A stretch of DNA of 5,954 bases from Gemmatimonadales bacterium (GCA_025929805.1 JAICPP010000193.1:1-5954), one strand, 5' to 3'. Shown: positions 1 through 5,913, numbered from the stretch's first letter. Made by a program: numbers and translations. The notes: generated by a model not told the origin, from the letters alone.

Positions 1-599
1 GCCACCCGGCCGGAGAAACGGGTACAGGCCAGATCGAAGGCTCCCCAGAAGAAATGAACCGGGCTGCACTTGCCGATAAAATCGCCGCGAAACCGCTGGA
101 GCACGCGATCGGCATGGGCAAGAATTCGCCAGCACCGGGTGGCGTAATCCGGCTGGTAGGATTGGTGGTCGTTGTCCTCGGGGAACGGGAGCGTGTCAGC
201 CAGCTCCGAGGGGATCGGGCGGATCTTGACGGCCAGGCCGAGCTCATGGAGCAGGGTCTGGTACTCCCGATAGAAATCGGCCACCGACTTAGGGGCCAGG
301 GGCAGACTCCGGACAGCACCTTCGCTGGTTCGGATCACGAGCTTGTGATCGATGAAGTCGAGCTCGACCTCCACGGTTCCCCGTCCGTAAGGCATCGGTG
401 AGGTAGTGAGCCCGCGAGCAGTGAGATAGAGCGTGATATGCCACCAGTGATTGAGCGCTGGGGCGAGCGAGAGGCGGGTTTTTCCGACGATCTGAAGCCA
501 TCGGTGCAGCGTTGCCAGAGTGTCCTGCCAGTCTGCGAGGGGCAGCGCAGGCCAGACGCTTTGGGCTTGTGCCTCGGAGGATGGAAGAGATGTTGTCAC
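1..599 (-). CDS. DUF5996 family protein, C-terminus cut by window edge
   Basis: An open minus-strand frame starts at a GTG (599–597) and continues to position 1 without a stop, giving 199 residues. An in-frame TGA lies a short way upstream and there is no ATG between, so the GTG is the best start; the Shine-Dalgarno is weak (TGAAAG). I recognise the family from its conserved blocks: VWPALPLADW near residue 15, LHRWLQIVGKTRL near 31, LNHWWHITLYLTARGLTTSP near 49, VELDFIDHKLVIRTS near 78, SVADFYREYQTLLHELG near 105, and IGKCSPVHFFWGAFDLACTR near 175. These match DUF5996 proteins from start to near the end; family members are usually about 300 residues, so roughly the last third is outside the window. 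The function of the family is unknown. The protein is rich in Trp and His, with no signal peptide or membrane segment. No frame damage is seen, so the gene is probably intact. Confidence 0.88.
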   Translation of the reverse strand, partial: MTTSLPSSEAQAQSVWPALPLADWQDTLATLHRWLQIVGKTRLSLAPALNHWWHITLYLTARGLTTSPMPYGRGTVEVELDFIDHKLVIRTSEGAVRSLPLAPKSVADFYREYQTLLHELGLAVKIRPIPSELADTLPFPEDNDHQSYQPDYATRCWRILAHADRVLQRFRGDFIGKCSPVHFFWGAFDLACTRFSGRV

Positions 600-656
600 G
601 CTTGAGCTTTCACCGAAACGCTTCGCTGGTCAAGGCGAATCCCGTCAGTGGTTCTA

Positions 657-868
657 CTATAAACAGTACCCCGTCCCGTCACCGCGGTCCTCCACCACCA
701 AATACCCGATCATGCATTCCGGAGACCAGTTGAACACTGGAGCGGGCCCCGCCGTGACGCTCAGCTGGATTTGCCCAGGACACACGGATATATCAGTAGG
801 ATCGCTATACCCGGTGCCTGCTACGAGCAGGATGAAGCCTAGTACCTCGCAGCGCGGGCCTGCGACAT
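657..868 (-). pseudogene. Frameshifted remnant of a small exported (lipoprotein-like) protein
   Basis: On the minus strand an ATG at 868–866, preceded by AGGAG and AAGGAG, begins MSQARAARY and hits TAG at 841–839. A shift of frame at about that point gives a continuous reading: LGFILLVAGTGYSDPT, then ISVCPGQIQLSVTAGPAP, FNWSPECMIGYLVVEDRG and a stop at 659–657. The joined product has a short basic start, a hydrophobic stretch and an LLVAG-type signal end where a lipobox Cys would be expected but Gly-Thr is found. The pattern of a beta-rich segment with SVTAG.AP.FNWSPEC resembles small lipoproteins common in Gemmatimonadota and similar bacteria, which run further than this one does. The shifted frame has no ATG, GTG or TTG of its own before the hydrophobic part, which argues for a real frameshift. 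It lies 58 bp upstream of the DUF5996 gene and next to the tRNA fragment. The family assignment is inference from memory of the pattern. Confidence 0.45.
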
Positions 869-908
869 CTCCTTAAACTCCTGCTGCAAGATACAGAACG
901 AAACTGCG

Positions 909-953
909 ATGGGCCCTCTGGGATTCGAACCCAGGACCTACGGATTATGAGTC
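909..953 (-). repeat. tRNA 3'-half fragment, attachment-site-like direct repeat (copy 1)
   Basis: These 45 bases are identical to 4000–4044, which cover one flanking base plus nucleotides 31–74 of the tRNA gene at 4001–4074. The match starts in the 5' side of the anticodon stem and runs through the CTCATAA anticodon loop, the T arm (CTGGG TTCGAAT CCCAG), the 3' acceptor strand and the discriminator A. Identity stops sharply at 953/954 and at 908/909. The 5' half of a tRNA is absent, so this copy cannot make a functional tRNA. A same-strand copy of a tRNA 3' half lying 3' of the intact tRNA is what tyrosine-recombinase integration into a tRNA gene leaves behind, the far copy being the attR-like end. 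Integration itself is inferred. Confidence 0.8.
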
Positions 954-1097
954 GGAGCCCATAGAGATGAGCTTACAGCAACCTCTGGTAATTGCAACGG
1001 ATTGGTCGGTGCTTTCCGGGTATGCTCTGGGACCATATACACCCCTGGGATCGCAAAGAAGCCACTGGCTGGCGGAAGCCAAGACCTGGGACCTGCA

Positions 1098-3719
1098 TTG
1101 AACGATATCCCCTCCCGCCTATCCGGAGCACTGGCAGATCGTTACCGGTTGGAGCGCGAGCTCGGCCACGGCGGTATGGCCACCGTGTACCTCGTGCACG
1201 ATCTCAAGCATAAGCGGCCGGTGGCGCTCAAGGTGCTCAATCCCGAGCTATCTCATGTAGTCGGGACCGAACGATTCCGGCGCGAGATCGAGACCGCTGC
1301 CCAGCTGGACCATCCGCACATCCTGCCGGTTCACGACTCTGGTGAAGCCGCGGGTCAGCTCTGGTACACAATGCCCTACGTGGAGGGGGAGAGCCTCCGC
1401 GACCGTATGCAGCGTGAGCGACAGCTCCCGCTCGAAGACGCCCTGCGTCTTATACGCGAAGTGGCTGACGCGCTGGGCTACGCCCACCGCCACGGGGTGG
1501 TCCACCGCGACGTGAAGCCCGAGAACATCCTCTTGAGTGGTGAGCATGCGCGGGTGGCCGACTTTGGGATCGCCAAGGCGGTGGAGGTAGCTGGAGGCGA
1601 GCAACTCACCGGCACCGGGTTGGCACTGGGGACCCCGGCCTACATGAGCCCTGAGCAGGCGAGCGGCGGGGTAGTGGACGGCCGCTCGGACCAATACAGC
1701 CTTGGCTGCGTGCTGTATGAAATGCTTGCAGGGGAACCGCCATTCACGGGCACCACACCGCAAGCCATAATCGCTCGGCGCTTCATGGAGCCCGCGCCCT
1801 CGATCCGACGACTGCGTCCGGGGGTGCCCGCGCCTTTGGAGGCGGCACTGGCGCGGGTGCTGGCACTCGAGCCTGTACACCGATTTCCCACGACGACCGA
1901 GTTCGCCCGAGCGCTCGGCACTGCAGAGGTCACCCAGCCGAGGGGCACCGCTGGAGTTCCGAACCTCACAGCGAAACCGATCCGTCAGCGAATGCCGCCG
2001 GGCGTGAGCAGGCTGATCCTGGTTGTCCTGCTCGGACTGGGGGTGTTCCTCGCCTGGCAACGGTCTGCTGAACCGGGTGGAACCTCCCCAGATCCGATGC
2101 TCCTCGCTGTACTTCCCTTCGAAAACCTGGGTGACTCGACAGCAGCCTACCTCGTCGAAGGCGTAAGCGACGCGGTGCGCGGCAAGCTCGCTGCCCTACC
2201 AGGCCTACAGGTGATCGCAGGAGCGAGCTCTAGCGAGTATCGGCACACCGCGAAGCCGCTCCGTGATATCGCGCGCGAGCTCGGGGTGCGTTACCTGTTG
2301 GTCGGTAAGGTGGGCTGGCAAGACGGGACAGCCAATAAGGAGCGGGTGCAGGTCAGCTCCGAACTGGTAGAGGTGCGGGGCCGTGGGGTGCCCATTACCC
2401 GTTGGCAAGAGCCCCTTGAGGCGCCGCTAACAGATGTCTTCCGGGTGCAGGCCGACATCGCCAGCCGGGTGGCCGAGGCGCTTGGCGTCGCACTCCGCGC
2501 TGGCGAGCGCGCAGGGCTCGTCGAGCGGCCCACGCAGAGCCTCGCCGCCTATGACGCCTTCCTCCGCGGCGAGGCGGCGGCCGAAGGACGCGCGATGGTC
2601 GCCGTCCAGCGCGCCGTGGAGGACTACGAGCAGGCCGTGGCTGCGGATCCGGCGTTCGTGCCAGCGTGGGCTCAGCTTTCGCGGGCGCTCTCTCTCCTGT
2701 ACTACAACACCGACCGCACCGAGGCGCTTGCAAGGCGGGCGCGAAGGGCTGCGGAGAAGACCCTGGGACTGGCGCCGCAACGGCCCGAGGGCTGGGTCGC
2801 CCTGGGTGACTACGCCGTCAATGTCAGCCAAGACCCGGCGCGGGCGTTGACCTACTACGGACGGGCGCGCCAGATGGCCCCGGCGAATGCCGATCTCCTT
2901 ACGGCGACCGCGTTCGCCGAGCGCATTCTCGGCCGGTGGGACTCCGCACTCGTGCACCTCAGGGCGGCCCAGACGCTCGACCCAAGGTCCGTGGGCACGG
3001 CAGCAAGCCTTGTGGAGACGCTCGTGAACATGCGTCGTTACTCCGAGGCGCTGGCGGTCGTTGAACAAGCGCTTGCCATGGCACCTCGAAATGTGTTCTT
3101 GATCCAAACCAAGGCGCTCGTCTACCCGGGCCGAGGGGACCTCGCCACAGCCCGTGCATGGATCCAGGCGAGCAAGAGTGCAGTGGCGACGGACTCGCTG
3201 CTGACATATTTCGCTATCTCCGGAGATCTCTACTGGTCCCTGGGCGATCAGGACCAACGGCGGCTCGTCGGTTTCCCTCCCGCGGCGTTCGGCACAAGGA
3301 AGGCATGGGGGGAAGTGCTCTCCCAAGTGCACGCGTTGTGGGGTGACCGAGCACGGTCGCGGGCCTATGCCGATTCGGCCCTGGCCGAGACTCCCGCGGA
3401 CTGCGGCGGTGACGCGCAGTGCCATGCGATCAAGGCGGTCCAACTGGCCTTCGCCGGCCGGAAGGCTGAGGCCATCCGAGAGGGGAACCTCGGGGTGCGG
3501 GCCGCGCCGATCACTAGGGACGCCTTCCTTGGCGCCTACGTGCAACACCAGCTCGTTCGCGTGTACTTGATTGTGGGCGAGCCCGAGCGGGCGCTCGATC
3601 AGCTTGAGCCTCTACTGAAGATCCCATACGCCATATCGCCGGGGTGGCTCCGGATCGACCCCACGTTCGCCCCGCTTCGGGGCCATCCGAGGTTCGAGCG
3701 GTTGCTGGTGGGCAGCTGA
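1098..3719 (+). CDS. Transmembrane Ser/Thr protein kinase with TolB/FlgO-like domain and TPR repeats
   Basis: The product (873 residues) is a Hanks-type (PknB-like) kinase that should phosphorylate Ser/Thr of unknown partners in the cytoplasm. Visible catalytic parts: glycine-rich loop GHGGMATV (23–30), VALK lysine K45, helix-C glutamate about E63, HRDVKPEN (136–143, catalytic D138), DFG (155–157), activation loop with T171 and T173, GTPAYMSPE (178–186), and SDQYSLG (197–203). No key residue is missing. A single membrane segment follows (about 304–320), then a TolB/FlgO-like domain (about 335–405, LLAVLPFENLGD), then degenerate TPR repeats to the end (about 482–846). The tail DPTFAPLRGHPRF is typical of complete members, so the gene is full length. 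I chose TTG at 1098 because MNDIPSRLSGALADRYRLER matches the usual family N-terminus; GGGA at 1088–1091 is a weak ribosome site. An upstream in-frame TTG at 1002 would add 32 unrelated residues. It stands alone, and I see no convincing promoter or terminator. Confidence 0.93.
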   Translation: MNDIPSRLSGALADRYRLERELGHGGMATVYLVHDLKHKRPVALKVLNPELSHVVGTERFRREIETAAQLDHPHILPVHDSGEAAGQLWYTMPYVEGESLRDRMQRERQLPLEDALRLIREVADALGYAHRHGVVHRDVKPENILLSGEHARVADFGIAKAVEVAGGEQLTGTGLALGTPAYMSPEQASGGVVDGRSDQYSLGCVLYEMLAGEPPFTGTTPQAIIARRFMEPAPSIRRLRPGVPAPLEAALARVLALEPVHRFPTTTEFARALGTAEVTQPRGTAGVPNLTAKPIRQRMPPGVSRLILVVLLGLGVFLAWQRSAEPGGTSPDPMLLAVLPFENLGDSTAAYLVEGVSDAVRGKLAALPGLQVIAGASSSEYRHTAKPLRDIARELGVRYLLVGKVGWQDGTANKERVQVSSELVEVRGRGVPITRWQEPLEAPLTDVFRVQADIASRVAEALGVALRAGERAGLVERPTQSLAAYDAFLRGEAAAEGRAMVAVQRAVEDYEQAVAADPAFVPAWAQLSRALSLLYYNTDRTEALARRARRAAEKTLGLAPQRPEGWVALGDYAVNVSQDPARALTYYGRARQMAPANADLLTATAFAERILGRWDSALVHLRAAQTLDPRSVGTAASLVETLVNMRRYSEALAVVEQALAMAPRNVFLIQTKALVYPGRGDLATARAWIQASKSAVATDSLLTYFAISGDLYWSLGDQDQRRLVGFPPAAFGTRKAWGEVLSQVHALWGDRARSRAYADSALAETPADCGGDAQCHAIKAVQLAFAGRKAEAIREGNLGVRAAPITRDAFLGAYVQHQLVRVYLIVGEPERALDQLEPLLKIPYAISPGWLRIDPTFAPLRGHPRFERLLVGS

Positions 3720-4000
3720 GAGGGTGCCTTGAAGAATCTGGCTCCGGAATCCAGCGACAGGGCCAAGCGGGCTGAGAATGAACCGGAAGCTTGAGCCCGA
3801 AATCCTTGGCGCCCTTAACCGGCTCTCCTGCAACTGCGGCGTCCCATTTTGCCTCCCCCGCCTACATCTGTCGCTCGCGGCTTAACCCCTCGTCGCCGTT
3901 CAGCCGCGCGTCCACCGCAGAGGACGGCACCAGTACCGCCTCACTCATGGCTGGCATACCGAGTCCTACTCGGGGGTGTCCAGGAATAGCGTAAGTTCAA
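3720..4000. other. Non-coding stretch between kinase gene and tRNA
   Basis: I find no supported gene here. Frames on both strands are short and lack recognisable motifs. The only structure worth noting is the small perfect inverted repeat at 3959–3973, listed separately. No T-rich hairpin follows the kinase stop, so the end of the kinase transcript is not evident. If the tRNA-integration reading is right, this is the tRNA-proximal end of the element. Confidence 0.5.
3959..3973 (-). terminator. Small inverted repeat downstream of the tRNA, possible weak tRNA terminator
   Basis: CCGAGT and ACTCGG form a perfect 6-bp stem around a 3-base loop, 27–42 bases past the 3' end of the minus-strand tRNA. 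Position and compactness would suit transcription termination of the tRNA, but no U-tract follows on the minus strand (TATGCC), so it would be a weak intrinsic terminator at best. It could also be a protein-binding arm near the presumed integration site. Confidence 0.25.
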
Positions 4001-4044
4001 TGGGCCCTCTGGGATTCGAACCCAGGACCTACGGATTATGAGTC
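4000..4044 (-). repeat. tRNA 3'-half direct repeat (copy 2, within the intact tRNA)
   Basis: This is the partner of the 45-bp repeat at 909–953, identical at every base. It covers the discriminator, 3' acceptor strand, T arm, variable loop, 3' anticodon stem, anticodon loop and the last bases of the 5' anticodon stem. In the integration model it is the attL-like end that restores the tRNA. Confidence 0.8.
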
Positions 4045-4074
4045 CGCTGCTCTAACCGACTGAGCTAAGGGCCC
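4001..4074 (-). tRNA. tRNA with CAU anticodon, probably tRNA-Ile2 (lysidine type)
   Basis: The minus strand folds into a complete cloverleaf: acceptor GGGCCCT pairing with AGGGCCC, D arm GCTC–GAGC with loop AGTCGGTTA, anticodon stem GCGGA/TCCGT around loop CTCATAA, variable AGGTC, T stem CTGGG/CCCAG around TTCGAAT, and discriminator A. The anticodon CAU is at 4038–4040. CAU genes can be initiator Met, elongator Met or Ile2. There is no initiator-like mismatch at the first pair. The TTAGCTCAGT.GGTTAGAGCA D region with CTCATAA resembles bacterial tRNA-Ile2, whose C34 becomes lysidine through TilS to read AUA; elongator Met is the alternative. The 3' CCA is not encoded. Its 3' half is duplicated at 909–953, so the copy here stays whole after the presumed insertion. 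Confidence 0.95.
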
Positions 4075-4374
4075 CCAACCAGTTACAAGATTGGTTCAGC
4101 TGCTTGGTCCTGAATTGGTCCTGTGCCAATCACCAACCCGCTGCCATACCGAGATTCGTGCAATTTAGATTGCCCCGCAGCGGATAGGAACGGAGCGAGG
4201 TTATCCAACCGGCTTCGCATTTTCCAAACTGGAATCACTGAAGAGCTCTGGACGCATTCCACGGGTTCTGGCTCGCGGTCGACCGTCGCCAACTTGCGCA
4301 ACGCCACCGCCTGGAGGTCTCCGCCAACTGGCCCCGCGCTTACCCAGATCCAGCTCTGAGTGGAGTATCAAAGA
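4075..4374. other. Intergenic region between tRNA and RCC1 gene end, no supported gene
   Basis: Two overlapping frames of 74 and 78 codons exist on opposite strands (4083–4307 minus, 4123–4359 plus), but neither has a recognisable domain, a good ribosome site or a family I know, so I do not call them. A 9-base direct repeat TTGGTCCTG occurs at 4104–4112 and 4115–4123, with a related TTGGTT at 4091–4096, all within 50 bp upstream of the tRNA. The tRNA promoter must lie here, but no good -35/-10 pair is visible on the minus strand. Confidence 0.5.
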
Positions 4375-4394
4375 GGCCACCCCGAAAGGTGGCC
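4375..4394 (-). terminator. Intrinsic terminator of the RCC1-repeat gene
   Basis: GGCCACC and GGTGGCC form a perfect 7-bp GC-rich stem around a 6-base loop (TTTCGG on the minus strand), followed on the minus strand by TCTTTGATA. It starts 23 bases after the stop codon of the RCC1 gene, the expected place. The U-tract is short, but the stem is strong. It separates the RCC1 transcript from the tRNA on the same strand. Confidence 0.7.
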
Positions 4395-4417
4395 CCTAGA
4401 TCCTTCCGAGATGAAGC

Positions 4418-5629
4418 TTACGGGCCGACGACTGCCCGAGGGCTCGTGCGATTCGTTCTGGTGCCGTCGCCGAGCGCACCTTCGAAGTTTTCTCCCCAGC
4501 AGTACCCGGCGGCGTCAGTTCTCCTACCGCAGCTGTGCGCGCCGCCAGCGCTCACATGACTGAACCGATGCCCACCAGCGACAAGCACGGGTGCCGAGCG
4601 AGGGCTCATTGTGCCGTCACCAAGTGTGCCTGGCTGATTATTTCCCCAGCAGTACGCTCGGTTGATCGTAGTCACCGCGCAGGTGTGATGCGCGCCAGCC
4701 TCGATACCACGGAAAGTGAGACCGCCGAGAACTAGCCTGGGGCTCCTACGCCTGGAGTTCGTTCCATCTCCAAGCTGGCCAAATAAATTCTCACCCCAAC
4801 AGAAGCCCCTACCATCGGTTGTCACGCCGCAGGTATGGAAGCCACCGGCCTCTACCTGGCGGAACTGATGGTTGCCGGCTACTGCCACCGGAACGAGCAC
4901 GGGGGACACGCTCGAGCCATTGCCGATTTGTCCACCGTTCGCACCCCAGCAGTACGCTCGGTCATCCGTGGTAACGCCGCAGCTGTGGTTGCCGCCCACG
5001 CTCACCTGGCGGAATCGAAGGGTTCCACCGACCGGCACCGGGGTCAGGCGATCCTGGTTCGTGCCGTCCCCGATTTGGCCCGATTCATTGCTGCCCCAGC
5101 AGTAAATCCGATTGGTCGTGGTCCGGCCACAGGTATGGGCCACCCCCGTGCTCACCTCGCGGAACTGGAGCCCGCCGAGGACCGCGACCGGCCTGAGGCG
5201 CCGCGTCTTGGTGCCATCTCCGAGCTGGCCACCCCGAACGTTGAAGTTATTAGAGCCCCAGCAATACGCCCGGAACTCCGTGGTAACCCCGCAGCTGAAG
5301 TTATAGCCCGCACTCACCTGCTGAAATTGGTGCATTCCGGCGACCGCCGTTGGTCTGAGGCGCCTGGTAGTGGTGCCGTCTCCGACCGAGCCTGTGCCGT
5401 TATAGCCCCAGCAATACGCCAAGCTGCTGGTGGTCACCCCACAGGTATGGCCATTTCCTAGCCCAGCACTTATCCGCCGGAATGCCAGCGGAGCGGCCAT
5501 GGTCGCGGAGGCTTCCAGATCGCTGCGCACGACTTCCGGCCCGGTGAGCTCGCTGTTGGAAGCGTCGTCGCACGCGATGGGTGCGGCGCAGATGCAGAGC
5601 AAGCGGGCGGTGTATTTGATTCGAGACAT
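4418..5629 (-). CDS. Exported seven-blade RCC1-repeat protein, probable lipoprotein
   Basis: The 403-residue product starts with MSRIKYTARLLCICAAPIAC, a basic start plus hydrophobic stretch ending in Cys20 followed by Asp-Asp, as in a lipoprotein signal; Pro at -3 makes the lipobox imperfect. After an acidic linker (21–47) come seven RCC1 (ATS1/alpha-tubulin-suppressor type) repeats of 50–54 residues, from about residue 48 to the end: FRQVSAGG.HTCGVTT, RAYCWG.N, GQLGDGT and P..V.GG. Seven repeats make one complete beta-propeller. Every repeat has two Cys exactly ten residues apart (63/73, 113/123, 167/177, 217/227, 267/277, 317/327, 367/377), which suggests a disulfide in each blade outside the cytoplasm. 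Such propellers bind other proteins, but the ligand cannot be told. ATG at 5629 has a weak AGAAAG ribosome site. The long plus-strand frame across it (4835–5461) is a shadow. Known eukaryotic RCC1 is a Ran exchange factor; no such role is implied. Confidence 0.93.
   Translation of the reverse strand: MSRIKYTARLLCICAAPIACDDASNSELTGPEVVRSDLEASATMAAPLAFRRISAGLGNGHTCGVTTSSLAYCWGYNGTGSVGDGTTTRRLRPTAVAGMHQFQQVSAGYNFSCGVTTEFRAYCWGSNNFNVRGGQLGDGTKTRRLRPVAVLGGLQFREVSTGVAHTCGRTTTNRIYCWGSNESGQIGDGTNQDRLTPVPVGGTLRFRQVSVGGNHSCGVTTDDRAYCWGANGGQIGNGSSVSPVLVPVAVAGNHQFRQVEAGGFHTCGVTTDGRGFCWGENLFGQLGDGTNSRRRSPRLVLGGLTFRGIEAGAHHTCAVTTINRAYCWGNNQPGTLGDGTMSPRSAPVLVAGGHRFSHVSAGGAHSCGRRTDAAGYCWGENFEGALGDGTRTNRTSPRAVVGP
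4421..5488 (-). repeat. Seven tandem RCC1 repeats of about 150 bp
   Basis: The coding sequence is built from seven units; the last five are exactly 50 codons each, and the first two are 52 and 54. On the plus strand the repeat is visible as recurring blocks such as CCCCAGCAGTA (antisense of TYCWG(G/A) codons) roughly every 150 bases. DNA copies have diverged while the protein pattern is kept, so this is an old domain array rather than a recent DNA expansion. Confidence 0.85.
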
Positions 5630-5698
5630 AGGTTCTTTCTGAATTGCTCGAGGAGCTTACTCGCGATCACAAAATCGTCCCACTCGTACGGGTGCCAG

Positions 5699-5728
5699 AC
5701 TATCCTCGACCGGTCAAGCAATCGTCAA
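5699..5728 (-). promoter_or_regulatory. Candidate sigma-70-type promoter of the RCC1-repeat gene
   Basis: On the minus strand TTGACG (5728–5723) and GATAGT (5704–5699) are separated by 18 bases. The -35 matches the consensus at five of six bases and the -10 at four of six. Transcription would start near 5692, leaving a leader of about 60 bases before the ATG at 5629. A second TTGACC lies within the spacer. This is consensus matching only. Confidence 0.4.
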
Positions 5729-5738
5729 GTTCCGTCGA

Positions 5739-5766
5739 CCTAAGCTCTTGCTCAGGCCGTTTTTTT
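5739..5766 (+). terminator. Hairpin plus T7 run, possible plus-strand terminator
   Basis: CCTAAGC and GCTCAGG pair with one mismatch around a 4-base loop, and after CCG a run of seven T follows (5760–5766). This has the form of an intrinsic terminator reading rightwards. No plus-strand gene clearly ends before it, so it may be a relic or may stop antisense transcription across the RCC1 promoter region. Confidence 0.35.
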
Positions 5767-5843
5767 GCAGTGACAGGAGAGAGAGGCGTCGAAAGCGCTG
5801 CAAGCCCTATCGGCATTTGTCCGCCGTTTGTCCGCGTGAAGGT

Positions 5844-5873
5844 GCCAAAAAACCGCCAAAAACCACCAAACAC
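5844..5873. promoter_or_regulatory. Phased A-tracts (possible bent DNA)
   Basis: Three A-runs (six, five and three A), each preceded by CC, follow one another at about 9–11 base spacing, close to one helical turn. Phased A-tracts curve DNA and are seen near promoters, recombination sites and origins. Two copies of TTTGTCCGC (5817–5835 region) lie just to the left. The role is unknown. Confidence 0.3.
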
Positions 5874-5886
5874 GGCTATACAACAA

Positions 5887-5913
5887 AACGGGCTAGTGAG
5901 ATTCTAGCCCGTT
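5887..5913 (-). terminator. Perfect 10-bp hairpin, probable terminator of a minus-strand gene beyond the right edge
   Basis: AACGGGCTAG and CTAGCCCGTT form a perfect 10-bp stem around a 7-base loop. On the minus strand the stem is followed by the T-rich TTTGTTGTATA, giving intrinsic-terminator form for a transcript coming from the right. On the plus strand the following GTGTGTGTTG is a poorer tail. The gene it would serve lies beyond 5954. Confidence 0.6.

Larger units (their letters stand above)
909..4044. mobile_element. Putative tRNA-integrated element or remnant (about 3.09 kb unit) carrying a kinase gene
   Basis: The segment is bounded by perfect 45-bp direct repeats of the tRNA 3' half, spaced 3091 bp apart. 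The intact tRNA sits at the right end and the duplicated 3' half at the left, so the segment lies on the 3' side of the tRNA, as in classical genomic islands. The repeat begins at the anticodon stem-loop (GGA CTCATAA TCC), one of the usual crossover places for tyrosine recombinases in tRNA genes. Inside are the kinase–TPR gene and short non-coding flanks only; no integrase, excisionase, replication or transfer gene is present. It may be an island shrunk by deletion, an element moved by an integrase encoded elsewhere, or a partial tRNA duplication unrelated to integration. The exact repeats favour a fairly recent event or selection on the tRNA sequence. Confidence 0.5.

Noticed and set aside
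54..401. Plus-strand frame of 115 codons
   Set aside because: It is the shadow of the DUF5996 gene, whose conserved blocks are on the minus strand over the same bases.
1002..1041. Possible promoter elements (TATACA at 1036–1041) before the kinase gene
   Set aside because: No acceptable -35 sequence at a suitable distance; chance match is likely.
1002..1097. Extended N-terminus of the kinase from TTG at 1002
   Set aside because: The extra 32 residues do not resemble the family, and the typical N-terminal start of these kinases coincides with the TTG at 1098.
1248..2060. Minus-strand frame of 270 codons opposite the kinase domain
   Set aside because: It overlaps the invariant kinase motifs on the other strand; its translation has no domain-like features.
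2427..3548. Minus-strand frame of 373 codons opposite the kinase TPR region
   Set aside because: It is antisense to a clear coding frame, arises from GC-rich third positions, and its Arg/His/Pro-rich translation matches no family I know.
3768..3799. CGGGCT/AGCCCG inverted repeat after the kinase stop as a terminator
   Set aside because: Only six pairs around a 20-base loop and no T-run; too weak to call.
4835..5461. Plus-strand frame of 208 codons with repeating sequence
   Set aside because: Its apparent repeats are the antisense of the RCC1 repeats; the minus-strand frame has the signal peptide and conserved motifs.
4421..5488. Regularly spaced repeats as a CRISPR array
   Set aside because: The unit is about 150 bp, diverged and entirely coding for RCC1 repeats; there are no short identical repeats with unique spacers.
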